Part shown: one piece after another, positions 1-7,173 of the stretch
How positions within the stretch are numbered: the first letter of the stretch is position 1
Layout: every line of letters begins with the position of its first letter
From: JBBRLG01 sp038231495
GTDB lineage: Bacteria > Planctomycetota > Planctomycetia > Gemmatales > Gemmataceae
Direction: 5' to 3'
Length of the DNA: 19,472 bases
Assembly (NCBI GenBank): GCA_038231495.1
Contig: JBBRLG010000067.1
Coordinates: forward strand, 1-19,472
Notes under the pieces: generated by a model
What the model was told of the DNA's origin: nothing
Databases searched by the model: none
What the model saw: the letters and a program-made list of their open reading frames with translations, nothing else
Program-made: the position numbers and the translations under genes

Positions 1-113
1 GTCTGAAGCGTCGCGGTGCTCGGTGGAACAAGCGCAACGTGCAACCGATGGCCAGCCTGGTCTGCGTGCGCCATACCTGCCAGGGGGAAACCTACGGGAG
101 CATGGCGGCCTGA
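1..113 (+). CDS. 3' end of a truncated gene, possibly a transposase
   Basis: An open frame enters from the left edge of the window (codons in phase with position 3) and stops at TGA 111-113. The 36 visible residues are basic and include KRRGARWNKRNVQPMASL. That R-G-x-x-W-x-x-x-N-x-x-x-M-x-x-L pattern resembles the C-termini of some transposases (ISKra4 or UPF0236-like), but the fragment is too short to assign. It could equally be the end of an ordinary gene. The start lies outside the window. Confidence 0.4.
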   Translation, partial: LKRRGARWNKRNVQPMASLVCVRHTCQGETYGSMAA

Positions 114-287
114 TCACCACCAGAGAACTTGGTTACACCCCTTTGTAACAATCGCCCCGTTCGACTATTGCGGTCCAGGTAAAATCAACGTACGCTGGAT
201 GCGTGACGGTCGTCTCTTAGGGTAGGGGGCACTACTGACCGGGTTCCGGTCGCCGGTGCCTTCACAGGTCGCGACGGGAGTTCAGCC

Positions 288-1220
288 ATGCTTCGTATTT
301 TCGCGAACCGAATCGGTCTTGCCGCCGGGATCGTGCTGGCGTTGACGCTGACCCGGCCCGCACTCGCCGCCCCGGCTGCGCCGGAATCCAAGGAGAAGAC
401 GGCCGGTTCTGCCGAGACGCTGCGCAAAGCGCTCGACCAGAACATCACGCTGGAGATCACGGAACAGCCGTTGACGACCGTTTTGAACAAGATTCGCGAG
501 CAGACGAAGATCAACTTCGTCGTCGATAAGATGCTCATTCAGCAGATGGGCTACGACCCCGACCAGATGCCGGTCAGCGTCAAGCTCAAGGACGCCAAGG
601 TGCGCAGCTGCCTGCGCTCGGTGCTAAGCCCGTACAACCTGGGCTACGCGATCATCGGCGACACGGTGCTCATCAGCACGGACGACATGGTCATGCAGCG
701 GCAAATGAAGCAGCGCGTCACCATCGACCTGGACAAGGTGGACATGGCCGCCGCGCTCAAGCAGCTGTCGCGCGACACGGCGACGAACCTGTTGCTGGAC
801 ACGCGCGTGCCCGGCAAGGACGCCAAGGCCACGGTAACGCTGCAACTGGAAGACGTGCCGCTGGACACGGCCATCAAACTCGTCGCGGAGGCCGGCGGCC
901 TCAAGCCGGTGCAGATCGGCAACGTCATGCTGGTCACGACCAGGGCGCTGGCCGGCGAGATGCGCAACGACCCCGAACTCATCCAGGGCGCCACGACGCC
1001 GCAGCAAGAAATTCAGATGATGCAGCAGCGGCGCATGATCATGATGCAAGGCGGACAAATCGGTGGTGTGCAGGCAATCTTTACGCCCGTCAACCCGCCG
1101 CCTGCCGTCGGCCCGGCCCCGGCTGTCGAAAAGGTGGTCGAGGATAAGCCGCCAGACGACAAGAAGCCCGAGCTGCCGCCGGTCGAAGCGGAGAAGAAGG
1201 ACAAGCCGAAAGACAAGTGA
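288..1220 (+). CDS. Secreted protein with two STN (secretin/TonB short N-terminal)-like domains, paralogue A
   Basis: 310 residues. The ATG follows a GGGAG ribosome binding site 7 nt upstream. Residues 1-28 form a signal peptide with a hydrophobic core and an A-x-A site (PALA-AP), so the protein should be exported. Two STN-like domains follow. The first (about 51-132) begins with the ITLEITEQPLTTVLNKI pattern and ends GDTVLISTDD. The second (about 143-218) begins VTIDLDKVDMAAALKQL and ends GNVMLVTT. A Met/Gln-rich segment (about 232-255) and a Pro/Lys/Glu-rich tail (about 270-310) come last. STN domains are normally the periplasmic part of secretins or TonB-dependent receptors, but there is no channel or beta-barrel domain here. 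A free-standing periplasmic or envelope-binding role is inference. It is the first of three tandem paralogues and is closest to the third. Confidence 0.85.
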   Translation: MLRIFANRIGLAAGIVLALTLTRPALAAPAAPESKEKTAGSAETLRKALDQNITLEITEQPLTTVLNKIREQTKINFVVDKMLIQQMGYDPDQMPVSVKLKDAKVRSCLRSVLSPYNLGYAIIGDTVLISTDDMVMQRQMKQRVTIDLDKVDMAAALKQLSRDTATNLLLDTRVPGKDAKATVTLQLEDVPLDTAIKLVAEAGGLKPVQIGNVMLVTTRALAGEMRNDPELIQGATTPQQEIQMMQQRRMIMMQGGQIGGVQAIFTPVNPPPAVGPAPAVEKVVEDKPPDDKKPELPPVEAEKKDKPKDK

Positions 1221-1224
1221 TGAA

Positions 1225-1380
1225 GGAGGAAGGATGGTAACCGTTCACTCCCCCCTTACGAAGGGGGGGTAGGGGGGGTGGATGCCATGACGGAGTACGT
1301 CAATCGTTCTTGACCCCCCTACCCCCCCTTCGCAAGGGGGGAGCAGTTGCTGCCGGTGAACGGTTACGTTTATCCTTCCT
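1225..1380. repeat. Long imperfect inverted repeat (MITE-like intergenic palindrome)
   Basis: The left arm (about 1225-1280) reads GGAGGAAGGATGGTAACCGTTCAC, then a C-run, TTACGAAG and G-runs. The right arm (about 1309-1380) is its approximate reverse complement: C-runs, TTCGCAAGG, a G-run, then GTGAACGGTTAC and ATCCTTCCTCC. The right arm carries two short insertions, about 12 nt near 1344-1355 and about 4 nt near 1368-1371. The centre is about 28 nt. The element fills the gap between the first two STN genes and runs up to the ribosome binding site region of the second. It has no coding capacity. It could be a small non-autonomous mobile element, or a dispersed palindrome forming a transcript hairpin. 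Confidence 0.7.
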
Positions 1381-1402
1381 CCTGCCGCCAGGAGTCGAAC
1401 AG

Positions 1403-2170
1403 ATGTTGCGAATTTTGGTATTTCGGTTCGTTCCTACCATTGCCCTGGCATGTGGCTTGACCGCGTCCGTCTGCGCGGCGGAACCCGCGGCGGACGCAAA
1501 ACAAGCAGCGGCCCCAGCCGCCGAGCGGATTCGCAAAGTTTTCGACCAGAAGATCACCATTGACATCGCCGAACAGCCCCTGTTCCTTGCCCTGAACCAG
1601 CTGCGCGAGCACACGAAAATCAACTTCATCCTGGACCGCCAGACGCTCCAAAACATGGGCCAGGACCCGGAGGCACTGCCGGTCAACGTCAAGAAGAAGG
1701 ACGCCAAGGTCGGCGACGTACTAAAGGCGATCATCCAGCCGTACAACCTGGGCTTTGCGATTATCGGCGACACGGTCTTCATTAGCACCGACGACATGGC
1801 GATGGTCCGCCAGTTGAAGCAGCACATCACGGTCGACGTGGAGAAAGTCGAAGTGGCGGCGGCCCTGAACCAGCTGGCACGCGAGACGTCGACAAACATC
1901 AAGCTGGACCCGAAGGCGGCGAAAGAGGGCAAGACCCTCGTGACGCTTCAGATGGACGACGTGCCCCTGGAAACGGCGGTGCGCCTACTGGCCGAGACCG
2001 CCAACCTCAAGGTGGTGCGCACCGGCAACGTGCTCTATGTAACGGTGCGGGCCAACGCCAACGAGTTGCGCAAGGCCAGCGCGGCCGAGGGAATTTCAGT
2101 GGACTACAGCGGTCCCGTGCGCATCGGGAGACACATCAATTGGCCTCCTGGCCTTGCTGGTGATTGGTAG
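1403..2170 (+). CDS. Secreted protein with two STN-like domains, paralogue B, short C-terminus
   Basis: 255 residues from the ATG at 1403, which has CAGGAG just upstream. The frame is open back to 1310, but that stretch lies inside the inverted repeat and encodes no signal-peptide start, so 1403 is preferred. The signal peptide is residues 1-25 (hydrophobic core, VCA-AE region). The first STN-like domain covers about 49-130 and shares the PYNLG(Y/F)AIIGDTV(L/F)ISTDDM block with its neighbours. The second covers about 141-215. The protein diverges after NVLYVTVRANANELRK and ends 25 residues later in GLAGDW, lacking the Pro/Lys-rich tail of paralogues A and C. It is the most diverged of the three. 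Function is unknown beyond a probable periplasmic role. Confidence 0.82.
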   Translation: MLRILVFRFVPTIALACGLTASVCAAEPAADAKQAAAPAAERIRKVFDQKITIDIAEQPLFLALNQLREHTKINFILDRQTLQNMGQDPEALPVNVKKKDAKVGDVLKAIIQPYNLGFAIIGDTVFISTDDMAMVRQLKQHITVDVEKVEVAAALNQLARETSTNIKLDPKAAKEGKTLVTLQMDDVPLETAVRLLAETANLKVVRTGNVLYVTVRANANELRKASAAEGISVDYSGPVRIGRHINWPPGLAGDW

Positions 2171-2273
2171 TTGTTGGTGCGGAGACCGTCCCGACCGGCG
2201 TTGATGTCTTGTCGTTGACCGTCCGTCCCATGACGCTGCCTTGCGTCGTGGGCCAAACAAACGTAAGCTCTGT

Positions 2274-2290
2274 CCAACCGCCGCGGTTGG
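2274..2290. repeat. Short perfect hairpin upstream of paralogue C
   Basis: CCAACCG (2274-2280) and CGGTTGG (2284-2290) form a 7-bp stem with a 3-nt loop. It lies 50 nt before the start codon of the third STN gene, within the 169-nt gap after paralogue B. It could be a weak terminator (no T-run follows) or a leader hairpin. Confidence 0.45.
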
Positions 2291-2339
2291 ATCCGCTTTA
2301 GTGCGGCGGCTTTTCCATCCGGTCCACAGGAGTAAACTC

Positions 2340-3305
2340 ATGCTAAAGGTTTGCGTTCGCCGGCCCCTGCTGGCGGCCGGACTGGCCCTGACGCTGGCCC
2401 TGACGCCCGTGTTGGGCGCCGCCGCGCCCGACGCCCAGGACAAGACGGTAAGTCCCGCCGAGAAGATCAAAAAGCAGCTCGACCAGAACATCACCCTGGA
2501 AGTCACCGAGCAGCCGCTTAACCTCGCGCTGAACCAGATCCGCGAGCACACGAAAATCAACTTCGTCGTCGATAACTTCACCCTCCAGCAGATGGGTCTC
2601 GTCCCCGAACAGATGCCGGTGAACATCAAGCTAAAGGACGTGAAGGTACGGACCTGCCTGCGCTCGGTGCTAAGCCCTTACAACCTCGGTTATGCGATCA
2701 TCGGCGACACGGTGCTCATCAGTACCGACGACATGGCCATGCACCGCCAGATGCGGCAGCGCGTCAGCGTCGATTTGGAAAAAGTGGACCTGGGCGGCGC
2801 ACTCAAACAGCTATCGAAGGAGACGGCGACGAACCTGATGCTGGACACCCGCGTCGGCAAAGAAGCCAAGACGGAGGTATCGTTGCAGATTGAGGACGTG
2901 CCGCTGGAGACCGCCGTGCGGCTGGTGGCGGAGATGGCGGGCTTGAAACCGGTGAAGGTCGGCAACGTCCTGTTCGTGACCACCAAGGCACTCGCGAACG
3001 AGATGCGCAACGACCCCGAACTCGGCCAGCCGGTCCAGCCGGGTCAGCCGCAGCCGATTATGCCGGGGGGCCCTGGCTTCCCCGTCCCGCCGGTCGCCGT
3101 GCCGGGCGGTATTGGAATCGCGCCGCCGGGTGTTCCAGGTACCGTGGTCCCCGGCGTCGAGAAGGCCGCCGACCCGGACGTGAAGCCCAACGACGGCGAC
3201 AAGAAGTCCGCTGACGACAAGGCGAAAATCGAAAAGGACGTACCCAAGGCGGACCCCAAGCCAGATCCCAAACCCGACACGATCAAGAAGGATAAAGAAG
3301 GATAA
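2340..3305 (+). CDS. Secreted protein with two STN-like domains, paralogue C, Pro/Lys/Asp-rich tail
   Basis: 321 residues from the ATG at 2340, preceded by ACAGGAG. The open frame extends upstream to 2241, but the signal peptide begins at 2340. Residues 1-27 are a signal peptide (LALTLALTPVLGA). The first STN-like domain (about 49-130) is nearly identical to that of paralogue A across SCLR(S)VLSPYNLGYAIIGD. The second is about 142-217 and ends NVLFVTTKALANEMRNDPEL. A Pro/Gly/Val-rich linker (about 235-270) and a charged, Lys/Asp/Pro-rich repetitive tail (about 273-321, with KADPKPDPKPD) follow. Such tails suggest an extended, disordered region in the cell envelope. There is no secretin channel domain. 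The likely origin is tandem duplication with A and B. Confidence 0.85.
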   Translation: MLKVCVRRPLLAAGLALTLALTPVLGAAAPDAQDKTVSPAEKIKKQLDQNITLEVTEQPLNLALNQIREHTKINFVVDNFTLQQMGLVPEQMPVNIKLKDVKVRTCLRSVLSPYNLGYAIIGDTVLISTDDMAMHRQMRQRVSVDLEKVDLGGALKQLSKETATNLMLDTRVGKEAKTEVSLQIEDVPLETAVRLVAEMAGLKPVKVGNVLFVTTKALANEMRNDPELGQPVQPGQPQPIMPGGPGFPVPPVAVPGGIGIAPPGVPGTVVPGVEKAADPDVKPNDGDKKSADDKAKIEKDVPKADPKPDPKPDTIKKDKEG

Positions 3306-3512
3306 CGCGGCGGTTGTTCGACGCCACAGGCGGGGCAGAGCAGCAAGGCACACTCCAAAACCGGTGCGCCTCTCAACCCACGTCACCGGGCGCACGCGGT
3401 TCGCCCGGTCGATTTAGATCGACATTCGCCCCGGACTTCGACCCGCGCCGATCTCGACCCTTGCCAACAAGAAGCCGCCCCGTACCGCCGGCCCCGCAAA
3501 GAAAGCGGCGGC

Positions 3513-3540
3513 AAAGCGCCGCACTCCAAAAAGGCGCTTT
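3513..3540. terminator. Hairpin downstream of the STN gene cluster
   Basis: AAAGCGCC (3513-3520) and GGCGCTTT (3533-3540) form an 8-bp stem with a 12-nt loop, about 210 nt after the last STN gene. No run of T follows, so it is a weak terminator candidate and may only be a dispersed palindrome. Confidence 0.3.
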
Positions 3541-3574
3541 CCCCTCGTTAGCGAGCGGAACCTGGGAACCAGGC

Positions 3575-3597
3575 TTCCCAAACGCAGAGCTTGGGAA
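3575..3597. repeat. Inverted repeat TTCCCAA/TTGGGAA
   Basis: TTCCCAA (3575-3581) and TTGGGAA (3591-3597) flank a 9-nt loop and are preceded by a second small palindrome, CCTGGgaaCCAGG, at about 3561-3573. Palindromes of the GTTCCCAAGCTC type are dispersed in many bacterial genomes. I infer a dispersed intergenic repeat rather than a gene-specific signal. Confidence 0.5.
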
Positions 3598-3924
3598 CGA
3601 GAACCAGGGCCGCTCGCCCGGCAAAACTTACTCCCGAATGGTTGCCACACCCACGGCCCCCGGTTGACGTTGCCCCGTCGGAGATTGGCTGTTATACGCA
3701 TCCCAACGGTGGCAATCGCGCGCCACCCTTCCCGCACCGGCCCGCACCGGTGCATCCCCACTCCGCCCGTCGAGGGACCGACCCGTGTTCAAACGTATGC
3801 CTCTCGCGTTCGCCCTCTCGACCCGACGTGCTTTCACCGGCAGCGGTAAACCTTTGGACTCGTTACCGGCCGAGTGACGGGGCGGAGTCTTGATGCGGCC
3901 TCCCGCGTTGAGGCTCTGCCCGTG

Positions 3925-4416
3925 CTATATCAAATCGGGGATCGTGCAATTCGTCAGATCAATCGAGCCGGCTGCCTGTACGAAGCGTGCCGCAATCTCT
4001 GATTGACCTAGACCCTCCCAACACTTCGCCCGGAAGAGGAGGACGTGTTCGGGGGGCAGACCCCGGGGAGACGGTTGTCGAAGAAACCGCAACACGGTGT
4101 CGAAATCGCCTTGTTGGTAGGCGTCTTGAGCGGCTTTCGCCTCCGCAGACCAGTGTTCGCGTTCGGCCGCCGTCATCTCGACTTGTTTCGGCCCCCGTTC
4201 AGCAAGTGCGTAGAGGTCTTCCGAGAGACCGCCGACCCTTTGTCGGCCTTCCTCCGACAGCGCGTACCACGGTTCATCCATCCGGTCGCGCAGCGCATCC
4301 GCTTCCTCCGTGTCGCCTTTCCCCTGGGCGATGAGGTCGTGCAGATTCAAGAGCAGGGCCGCGTAAACGGGTACTGGTTCCCGGTCGGTCCCCGTCGTCG
4401 CCGTGATGGTCGTCAT
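3925..4416 (-). CDS. Conserved hypothetical protein, partner of the Tse2-like gene
   Basis: 163 residues, starting at ATG 4416 with a strong GAGGGG ribosome binding site inside the end of the upstream gene. The two genes are 3 nt apart (TAA-CCC-ATG) and must be cotranscribed. The protein is acidic and mostly helical. Residues 1-90 include LHDLIAQGKGD, DALRDRMDEPWYALSEE and LSEDLYAL; residues 95-150 look like one or two TPR-like helical pairs (AAQDAYQQGDFDTVLRFL, FRAKCWEGLGQSEIAARFV). There is no signal peptide or membrane segment. I do not recognise a named family. The context suggests an immunity or antitoxin-type partner, but that is inference from gene order only. Confidence 0.75.
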   Translation of the reverse strand: MTTITATTGTDREPVPVYAALLLNLHDLIAQGKGDTEEADALRDRMDEPWYALSEEGRQRVGGLSEDLYALAERGPKQVEMTAAEREHWSAEAKAAQDAYQQGDFDTVLRFLRQPSPRGLPPEHVLLFRAKCWEGLGQSEIAARFVQAAGSIDLTNCTIPDLI

Positions 4417-4419
4417 GGG

Positions 4420-4842
4420 TTACCCCTCGTCGATGATCCAGAAGCTTTGCGTGGCCGTCAACGCCCGTTCGTAAGCCGCCAGCGGCATTTTTCGCGCCGG
4501 TTCAACGTTGGCGTGGCTAGCGGAATCCGGCGCGAGCAGCAGGTCGCTGGTAAGGGCGCAGGCGACAAAGGGTCCGTCCCCCATGCGCCAGCAGTGCAAC
4601 TTGTCGTTGCCGGTGGCTCGCGGGCATTTCGCCTTCAGGCGGCGGGGAATGCGGTGATCGGGCAACCCGCGCCATGCCGGGGCCACGGACATTCCACCCG
4701 TCCCCGGCTGAACACTTCCGTCCCCGGCGACCGCAAGGTCCTGAACGACCGCAGGCGCCACCCGGACACCCAGCGTATTTGCACTCGAACCAATTACCGG
4801 CTTGTTACCATCGCTGAACATCGTGCGGTAGATCAACGGCAT
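4420..4842 (-). CDS. Small conserved protein, possible Tse2-like ADP-ribosyltransferase-fold toxin
   Basis: About 140 residues from ATG 4842. A TTG at 4848 is an alternative start, but the ATG has a better-placed GAG upstream. Visible motifs in order are an N-terminal LIYRTMF, a LGVRV segment, then PGTGGMSVAP, LPDHRIPRRL, a GDGPF segment and the C-terminal HANVEPARKM block, ending FWIIDE. The PGTGGMSV segment resembles the PDTGGTSV segment of the Pseudomonas toxin Tse2, which I recall as an ADP-ribosyltransferase-like fold, and an N-terminal YR is shared. There is no signal peptide. The gene heads a two-gene unit with the 163-aa protein. Family-level similarity is from memory, so toxin activity is a hypothesis; it could also be a conserved protein of unrelated function. 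Confidence 0.7.
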   Translation of the reverse strand: MPLIYRTMFSDGNKPVIGSSANTLGVRVAPAVVQDLAVAGDGSVQPGTGGMSVAPAWRGLPDHRIPRRLKAKCPRATGNDKLHCWRMGDGPFVACALTSDLLLAPDSASHANVEPARKMPLAAYERALTATQSFWIIDEG

Positions 4843-4912
4843 CGCCAACTCAGCAAAAGTGTGAACGGCACGGGTAACGTCCTGAACCCCTTCGTTATCC
4901 TTGTACCTGCCT

Positions 4913-4918
4913 ATTATA
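4913..4918 (-). promoter_or_regulatory. Candidate -10 box for the Tse2-like gene pair
   Basis: A perfect TATAAT is read on the minus strand about 70 nt upstream of the ATG at 4842, in a locally AT-rich patch that is rare in this window. No good -35 hexamer stands at 16-18 bp, so the assignment is tentative. The position also lies just after the end of the metallo-beta-lactamase gene, which would make this pair separately transcribed. Confidence 0.35.
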
Positions 4919-4964
4919 ACTCGTTATTGCCGGTAGGCACCGACTTGCCGGCCGGTTACGGCAG

Positions 4965-5891
4965 CTATTCAAACCCCGGCAACAACGGCTGCGTCGTCGC
5001 GCCGGTGCGTCGGACCTTCCCGTTTGGCGCGCGTCCTTTTTTCCGCTTACCGACCGGGCTGCGCAAATCCAACGGCGTGCCCGGCACGTCCTGCTCCGCC
5101 GTGTGAACCGCGGCCTTAACCTCCAACTCGCCCAGTAGCGCCCGCAGCGCCTCGCGCGCCAGCGCCGGCCGGTTGCAATCGCGGCTCAGGTGTAGCTGGA
5201 CGACATGCCGCAACCGTCCCGCCGGCGACCGCGCCAGGACGGCGCGCACCAGGGCGGCGGCCTGGTCGTTCGACAGGTGGCCCTCGTCACCCAGGACACG
5301 CGCGATCAGCATTGGCGACCGACCGCTCGTGTATTCCATGCGCACGTCGTGGTTGAACTCGACCGCCAGCAGGTCCACGTCGGCCAGGCGCTCGGCCAGC
5401 AGGTCGTCCCAGCAACCGAGGTCGGCGACGTAGCCGAGGGCCGCCGCCTGGCCGAAAAGGTCGGGGCCGCCCTCGATCCGAAAGCCGAACGTCGCGCCGC
5501 CGTCGTGGCGGATCGGCAACGCCTGGCACCGCAAGCCCGGTGCCAACTCGAACACGGCATGGGCGTCGAAGGACCGCACCAGGTCCGCCGCGACGAGGTC
5601 GCCGAACACGGGCGAGTAGCGGCGGAGCGTGCAATGATGGTGGGCGTGGCAGTAAAGCGGGATGCCGCGCCGGTGCAGGTGGGCGAACGTGCGGTCTTTC
5701 CAGTGGTCGGAATGCGTGTGCGTCAACAGTACGGCGTTGACCGACGCCCACGACTGCCCGACGGCCGTGAGCCGTTGCGACAGCATGCGCGGGCCGATAC
5801 CCGCGTCGATGAGCACGCCGAAGTTCGCCGCCTCGACCAGGCTGGCGTTGCCGCCACTGCCGCTGGCCAGCACCGTGAAACGCAGTCCCAT
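4965..5891 (-). CDS. Metallo-beta-lactamase-fold hydrolase, YycJ/WalJ-like
   Basis: 308 residues from ATG 5891, with GGAG 5 nt upstream. The open frame continues to 5933, but that part lies in an intergenic palindrome. It opens with the YycJ/WalJ pattern FTVLASGSGGNASLVE, followed by GVLIDAGIG and the metal-binding motif HTHSDH at 58-63. Later come CHAHHH, a histidine before DGGATFGF, an ADLG segment supplying an Asp ligand, EFNHD and a C-terminal HLS segment. The family is a binuclear metal-dependent phosphodiesterase/nuclease fold in the cytoplasm; WalJ-type proteins have been linked to DNA replication or repair coordination. The C-terminus has a basic extension (about 265-308, GKRKKGRAPNGKVRR) ending QPLLPGFE, making it longer than typical members of about 260 residues. 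It is the last gene of the minus-strand block. Confidence 0.85.
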   Translation of the reverse strand: MGLRFTVLASGSGGNASLVEAANFGVLIDAGIGPRMLSQRLTAVGQSWASVNAVLLTHTHSDHWKDRTFAHLHRRGIPLYCHAHHHCTLRRYSPVFGDLVAADLVRSFDAHAVFELAPGLRCQALPIRHDGGATFGFRIEGGPDLFGQAAALGYVADLGCWDDLLAERLADVDLLAVEFNHDVRMEYTSGRSPMLIARVLGDEGHLSNDQAAALVRAVLARSPAGRLRHVVQLHLSRDCNRPALAREALRALLGELEVKAAVHTAEQDVPGTPLDLRSPVGKRKKGRAPNGKVRRTGATTQPLLPGFE

Positions 5892-5904
5892 GCAAACTCC
5901 CTGT

Positions 5905-5938
5905 GCCGCTTGCGGCGGAGCGCTCAGCCGCAAGCGGC
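5905..5938. repeat. GCCGCTTGCGGC intergenic hairpin, copy 1
   Basis: Perfect 12-nt arms GCCGCTTGCGGC (5905-5916) and GCCGCAAGCGGC (5927-5938) surround a 10-nt centre containing GAGCGCTC. It lies 4 nt after the stop codon of the permease gene and directly before the ribosome binding site region of the metallo-beta-lactamase gene. No T-run follows on the minus strand. It shares its core with copies 2 and 3. Confidence 0.85.
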
Positions 5939-5942
5939 GGAA

Positions 5943-7157
5943 CTATTCGTACCGCAGCGCCTCAATCGGGTCGAGCCGCGACGCCTTCCAGGCCGGATAA
6001 AAACCGAAAAACACACCGACCGCGCCCGACACCAGCACCGCCAGCAGGATTATCAGCGGCGAAATTACCAACGGCCAGCCGACCGCGACCGCCAGCCCCA
6101 CCGCGATCGCCAACCCCAACGTGATGCCCATGAACCCGCCGATCAGGGACAGGATCATTGCCTCGATCAAAAACTGCGTCAGCACGGCGTTGGCCGTCGC
6201 GCCGAGCGCCATGCGCAGGCCGATCTCGCGCGTCCGCTCCGTCACCGACACCAGCATGATGTTCATGATACCGATGCCGCCCACCAGCAGCGACAACGAC
6301 GCAATCACCGCCACCAACAGCTTCAGCGTGCCCGTCACGACGTAACCCAGTTCGGCCATTTCGGCCACGCTGCGCACGTCGAAATCCTCGTTGCCGGGCT
6401 TCAGGCGGTGCGTCTTCTGCAACACGCGCGTGATTTCTTCCTTGGCCGGGTCGATTTCGGTTTCCGAGCGCACCGCCGTCAGGATCATATATATCTTTTC
6501 GTCGCCGCCGACGAGCTTGTTCTGCAACGTCGTGATCGGCACGAAAACCGCATCGTCCTGGTCGTCGCCGATCGGGTTCGGCCCTTTCGGCACCAGCACG
6601 CCGACGACGCGCAGCTGCAATTGATCGACGCGCAACGTCTGGCCGACGGGATCGACGCCCGCGAACAGCTTTTGCCGGACCGTCTCGCCGAGGACGCAGA
6701 CGGTCGCACTCTCGTTCAACTCCTTCTGCGTGAAGAACCGGCCGCCGGGCACGACCTTCCACTGGCGAATGGCCTGCACGTCGGGCGTGGTGCCGTTGAT
6801 GACGGTCGGCCAGTTCGCCGTGTGGGTCGAGGCGGTGCGGTGTGTGACCTGCTCCTCGGACACGCCGACGAGCAAGTAGCCGAGTTGCTTGCGGAGCGCG
6901 GCGGCGTCCGCGCGCGTCAACGGCGTGGCGTCGGCGATGGTGCCGGACTTGGTGCGCGCCCCGGCGCGAATCAGGATTATGTTCTTGCCGACACTTTCGA
7001 GGCGCTCTTGCAACTTGGCCTCGACGCCATCGCCGGCGGCCACCATCGCGATGACGGCACTGATGCCGATGATGATGCCGAGACTGGTCAGAAACGACCG
7101 GCCCTTGTGCGCGAGCAGCGTCCCGACGGCCAGGCGGATCGCGGCGAGGAAGGTCAA
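5943..7157 (-). CDS. MacB/FtsX-type ABC transporter permease
   Basis: 404 residues from TTG 7157, preceded by GGGGAG at 6-7 nt. The frame runs upstream into the next gene, but the permease N-terminus (TFLAAIRLAVGTLLAHKGRS) begins here. The order is typical of MacB-family permeases: a first transmembrane helix (about 23-41, LTSLGIIIGISAVIAMVAAG), a large periplasmic core domain (about 45-275, with GTTPDVQAIRQW, GRFFTQKE, VCVLGETV and VVGVL segments), then three transmembrane helices with the FtsX signature VTERTREIGLRMALGA after helix 2. It ends DPIEALRYE, the usual family terminus. It would act in the inner membrane with a separate ATPase and often an HlyD-like adaptor; neither gene is visible in this window. 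Substrate cannot be told from sequence. Confidence 0.92.
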   Translation of the reverse strand: MTFLAAIRLAVGTLLAHKGRSFLTSLGIIIGISAVIAMVAAGDGVEAKLQERLESVGKNIILIRAGARTKSGTIADATPLTRADAAALRKQLGYLLVGVSEEQVTHRTASTHTANWPTVINGTTPDVQAIRQWKVVPGGRFFTQKELNESATVCVLGETVRQKLFAGVDPVGQTLRVDQLQLRVVGVLVPKGPNPIGDDQDDAVFVPITTLQNKLVGGDEKIYMILTAVRSETEIDPAKEEITRVLQKTHRLKPGNEDFDVRSVAEMAELGYVVTGTLKLLVAVIASLSLLVGGIGIMNIMLVSVTERTREIGLRMALGATANAVLTQFLIEAMILSLIGGFMGITLGLAIAVGLAVAVGWPLVISPLIILLAVLVSGAVGVFFGFYPAWKASRLDPIEALRYE

Positions 7158-7173
7158 AGTTCGCTCCCCTGTA

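Larger units (their letters stand above)
3306..3924. other. Gene-poor intergenic region with hairpins
   Basis: 619 nt between the plus-strand STN genes and the minus-strand pair. I see no convincing gene: frames here are short, Pro/Arg-rich and lack good ribosome binding sites. Two hairpins are listed separately. A TTGCCC/TATACG pair with a 17-bp spacer lies near 3673-3701 on the plus strand, but the only downstream frame is a 26-codon one at 3797, so I do not call a promoter. Confidence 0.6.

Noticed and set aside
3314..3893. Several small open frames after the STN genes, and a 26-codon frame at 3797
   Set aside because: Low-complexity Pro/Arg/Ser products, no good ribosome binding sites, and they cover palindromic intergenic repeats.
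4045..5106. Plus-strand open frame of about 353 codons across the toxin-like pair
   Set aside because: The minus-strand genes show conserved motifs and good spacing; the plus frame is Arg/Pro-rich without motifs and runs into the metallo-beta-lactamase gene.
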